This document shows positions 5,201 through 5,210 of a DNA stretch of 5,210 bases, piece after piece; the first letter of the stretch is position 1, and each line of letters starts with the position of its first letter. The notes beneath the pieces are model-generated. The model saw only the letters and a list, made by a program, of their open reading frames with translations, did no database searches and was not told where the DNA came from. The translations under genes and the position numbers were made by a program. Source of the DNA: Sediminibacterium sp. (GTDB lineage Bacteria; Bacteroidota; Bacteroidia; Chitinophagales; Chitinophagaceae); assembly GCA_028288645.1 (NCBI GenBank), contig JAQBNJ010000474.1, positions 1-5,210 of the forward strand. Direction: 5' to 3'.

Positions 5201-5210
5201 GATCGTGTAT

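Overview
The window most likely comes from a member of the Bacteroidota, probably near the Chitinophagaceae. The evidence is a TAnnTTTG-type promoter element (best copy at 4065-4072), a region-4 sigma-factor C-terminus of the style common in that phylum, a ~300-residue 'AAGMASRYG...KQ' nucleotidyltransferase typical of Bacteroidota, and a secreted protein of Bacteroidota character. The taxonomic call is inference; there is no rRNA or other marker to settle it. No phage, transposase, CRISPR array or tRNA is visible. Genes fill nearly the whole window, and no gene-free stretch exceeds about 185 bases.

Layout. Bases 1-204 are the 3' end of an ECF-type sigma factor gene that starts upstream of the window. 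Five bases later (210-1313) comes a membrane-anchored trypsin/HtrA-like serine protease. Its cytoplasmic N-terminus resembles the N-terminal part of Bacteroidota anti-sigma factors. The two genes look like one operon, closed by an intrinsic terminator at 1341-1373. That terminator overlaps the last codons of a converging gene for a TMEM175-family channel protein (1353-2015, minus). Upstream of the TMEM175 gene lies a long, near-perfect 36+36 base inverted repeat (2091-2176), built from roughly 8-base CGCAAAG/CCAAGG-type units. It is followed on the minus strand by a T-run, so it probably also ends transcription of the next minus-strand gene, a sugar-nucleotidyltransferase-like protein (2198-3100). 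A 58-base divergent intergenic region separates that gene from a plus-strand PLP-dependent ACC deaminase/D-cysteine desulfhydrase-family enzyme (3159-4052). The last gene (4079-5200, plus) encodes an exported protein with an FN3-like N-terminal domain, three tandem ~53-residue repeats and a C-terminal beta-rich domain. It has its own promoter element ending six bases before the ATG.

How the genes work together. The only strong functional link is the sigma factor with the anti-sigma-like protease: the arrangement suggests an envelope-stress or signal-responsive pair in which one polypeptide carries both the sigma-binding candidate and the periplasmic protease. The other four genes look like individually transcribed housekeeping or accessory genes with no obvious shared pathway. 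The most interesting items are the sigma/protease pair, the repeat protein with its possibly leaderless promoter, and the structured intergenic repeat.
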